Shown one piece after another: positions 5,552 through 5,950 of a stretch of 5,950 nt of DNA (its first letter is position 1; every line of letters begins with the position of its first letter). The notes beneath the pieces were generated by a model. That model had not been told where the DNA came from and did no database searches. It saw nothing but the letters and a program-made list of their open reading frames with translations. The DNA is taken from the NCBI GenBank assembly GCA_016869915.1, contig VGDA01000242.1:1-5950 (forward strand), written 5' to 3'. The position numbers were made by a program, and so were the translations under genes. The DNA is from Alphaproteobacteria bacterium (GTDB taxonomy: Bacteria; Pseudomonadota; Alphaproteobacteria; CACIAM-22H2).

Positions 5552-5950
5552 TCAGGCCGCGCGGCGGCCGTTGTGGCGCCCGCCGCGCCCGTCGCGGCGA
5601 TCGCCACCGCCTCGATGGCCGGGGTGGCGCCCACGATGCTCGTCGCGCGGCGCGGGATGCGCCGGGCGCGCCGGCTCGGGCATGCCGGCGGCGAGGTGGT
5701 TGCCATCCTCGATCGGCAGCGCGCGCTTGAGCAACCGCTCGATGGCGCGCAGCTCGCCGCGCTCGTCCGGGGCGCAGAGCGACACGGCCGAGCCGTCCGC
5801 CGAGGCGCGCGCCGTGCGGCCGATGCGGTGCACGTAGCTCTCGGCCTCGACCGGCAGGTCGAAGTTGATCACGTGGCTGATGTTCGGCACGTCGATGCCG
5901 CGCGCGGCGATGTCGGTCGCGACGAGCACGCGGATGCGGCCCTGCGCGAA
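5552..5950 (-). CDS. DEAD-box ATP-dependent RNA helicase, RhlE-like (partial, C-terminal part)
   Basis: The last 132 codons of a superfamily 2 RNA helicase; the N-terminus lies beyond base 5950. The visible part begins in the RecA-like domain 2 with FAQGRIRVLVATDIAARGID (motif V, about residues 9-20 of the fragment). It continues through INFDLPVEAESYVHRIGRTAR (motif VI, His-Arg-x-Gly-Arg-x-x-Arg, at 41-48) and ends the domain at about residue 80. The tail (81-132) is disordered-looking, rich in Arg, Gly, His and Pro (RGGG, GRGGRH), typical of the RNA-binding extensions of RhlE/CsdA-type helicases. Such enzymes unwind short RNA duplexes in ribosome assembly and mRNA decay. It is followed at 19 bases by infA, implying co-transcription. 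RhlE versus another DEAD-box subfamily cannot be settled from this end alone. Confidence 0.92.
   Translation of the reverse strand, partial: FAQGRIRVLVATDIAARGIDVPNISHVINFDLPVEAESYVHRIGRTARASADGSAVSLCAPDERGELRAIERLLKRALPIEDGNHLAAGMPEPARPAHPAPRDEHRGRHPGHRGGGDRRDGRGGRHNGRRAA

Noticed and set aside
5533..5706. N-terminal extension of infA
   Set aside because: It overlaps the helicase tail out of frame. IF-1 homology begins at the Met at 5532, which has a Shine-Dalgarno.
5652..5950. His/Arg/Gly-rich helicase tail as a possible tandem-repeat protein or separate gene
   Set aside because: It is the disordered C-terminal extension common in RhlE-type DEAD-box helicases and is in frame with motifs V and VI.

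Overview
The window is very GC-rich and gene-dense. It looks like ordinary chromosomal DNA of an alphaproteobacterium, possibly from the Rhodospirillales side, although that placement is inference. The main clue is a glutathione-S-transferase-fold protein that closely matches FzlA, the FtsZ-binding division protein of Alphaproteobacteria. Codon use is uniformly G/C at third positions. I see no phage, IS, CRISPR, tRNA or rRNA signal.

Right part, minus strand, read from 5950 down to 3245: the C-terminal end of an RhlE-type DEAD-box RNA helicase, a translation initiation factor IF-1 with a basic C-terminal tail (infA), a TVP38/DedA-type (VTT domain) membrane protein, an ExoD-family membrane protein overlapping it by ATGA, and fzlA. 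All five run in the same direction with short gaps. The helicase and infA form a plausible RNA-structure and translation pair. The VTT and ExoD genes are a translationally coupled envelope pair. fzlA has a possible promoter of its own.

Middle: an exported TPR-repeat protein on the plus strand (2420-3232) converges on fzlA with only 12 bases between the stop codons.

Left part, minus strand, read from about 2365 down to 1: a regulated leucine-biosynthesis unit. A candidate promoter sits directly in front of a 26-codon ORF rich in branched-chain residues. That ORF is followed by mutually exclusive RNA pairings, then leuA (2-isopropylmalate synthase), then an SDR/epimerase-like oxidoreductase cut by the window edge. 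The leuA leader is the most interesting part of the window. Its layout fits ribosome-mediated attenuation, although the terminator-like hairpin lacks a U-tract and the final step may act on Rho or on the leuA ribosome-binding site instead.

I did not find a novel defence or mobile system. The points worth a second look are the leuA leader, the repeated placement of -10-like hexamers 6-9 bases before start codons that lack a Shine-Dalgarno sequence, and the helicase-linked IF-1 variant.
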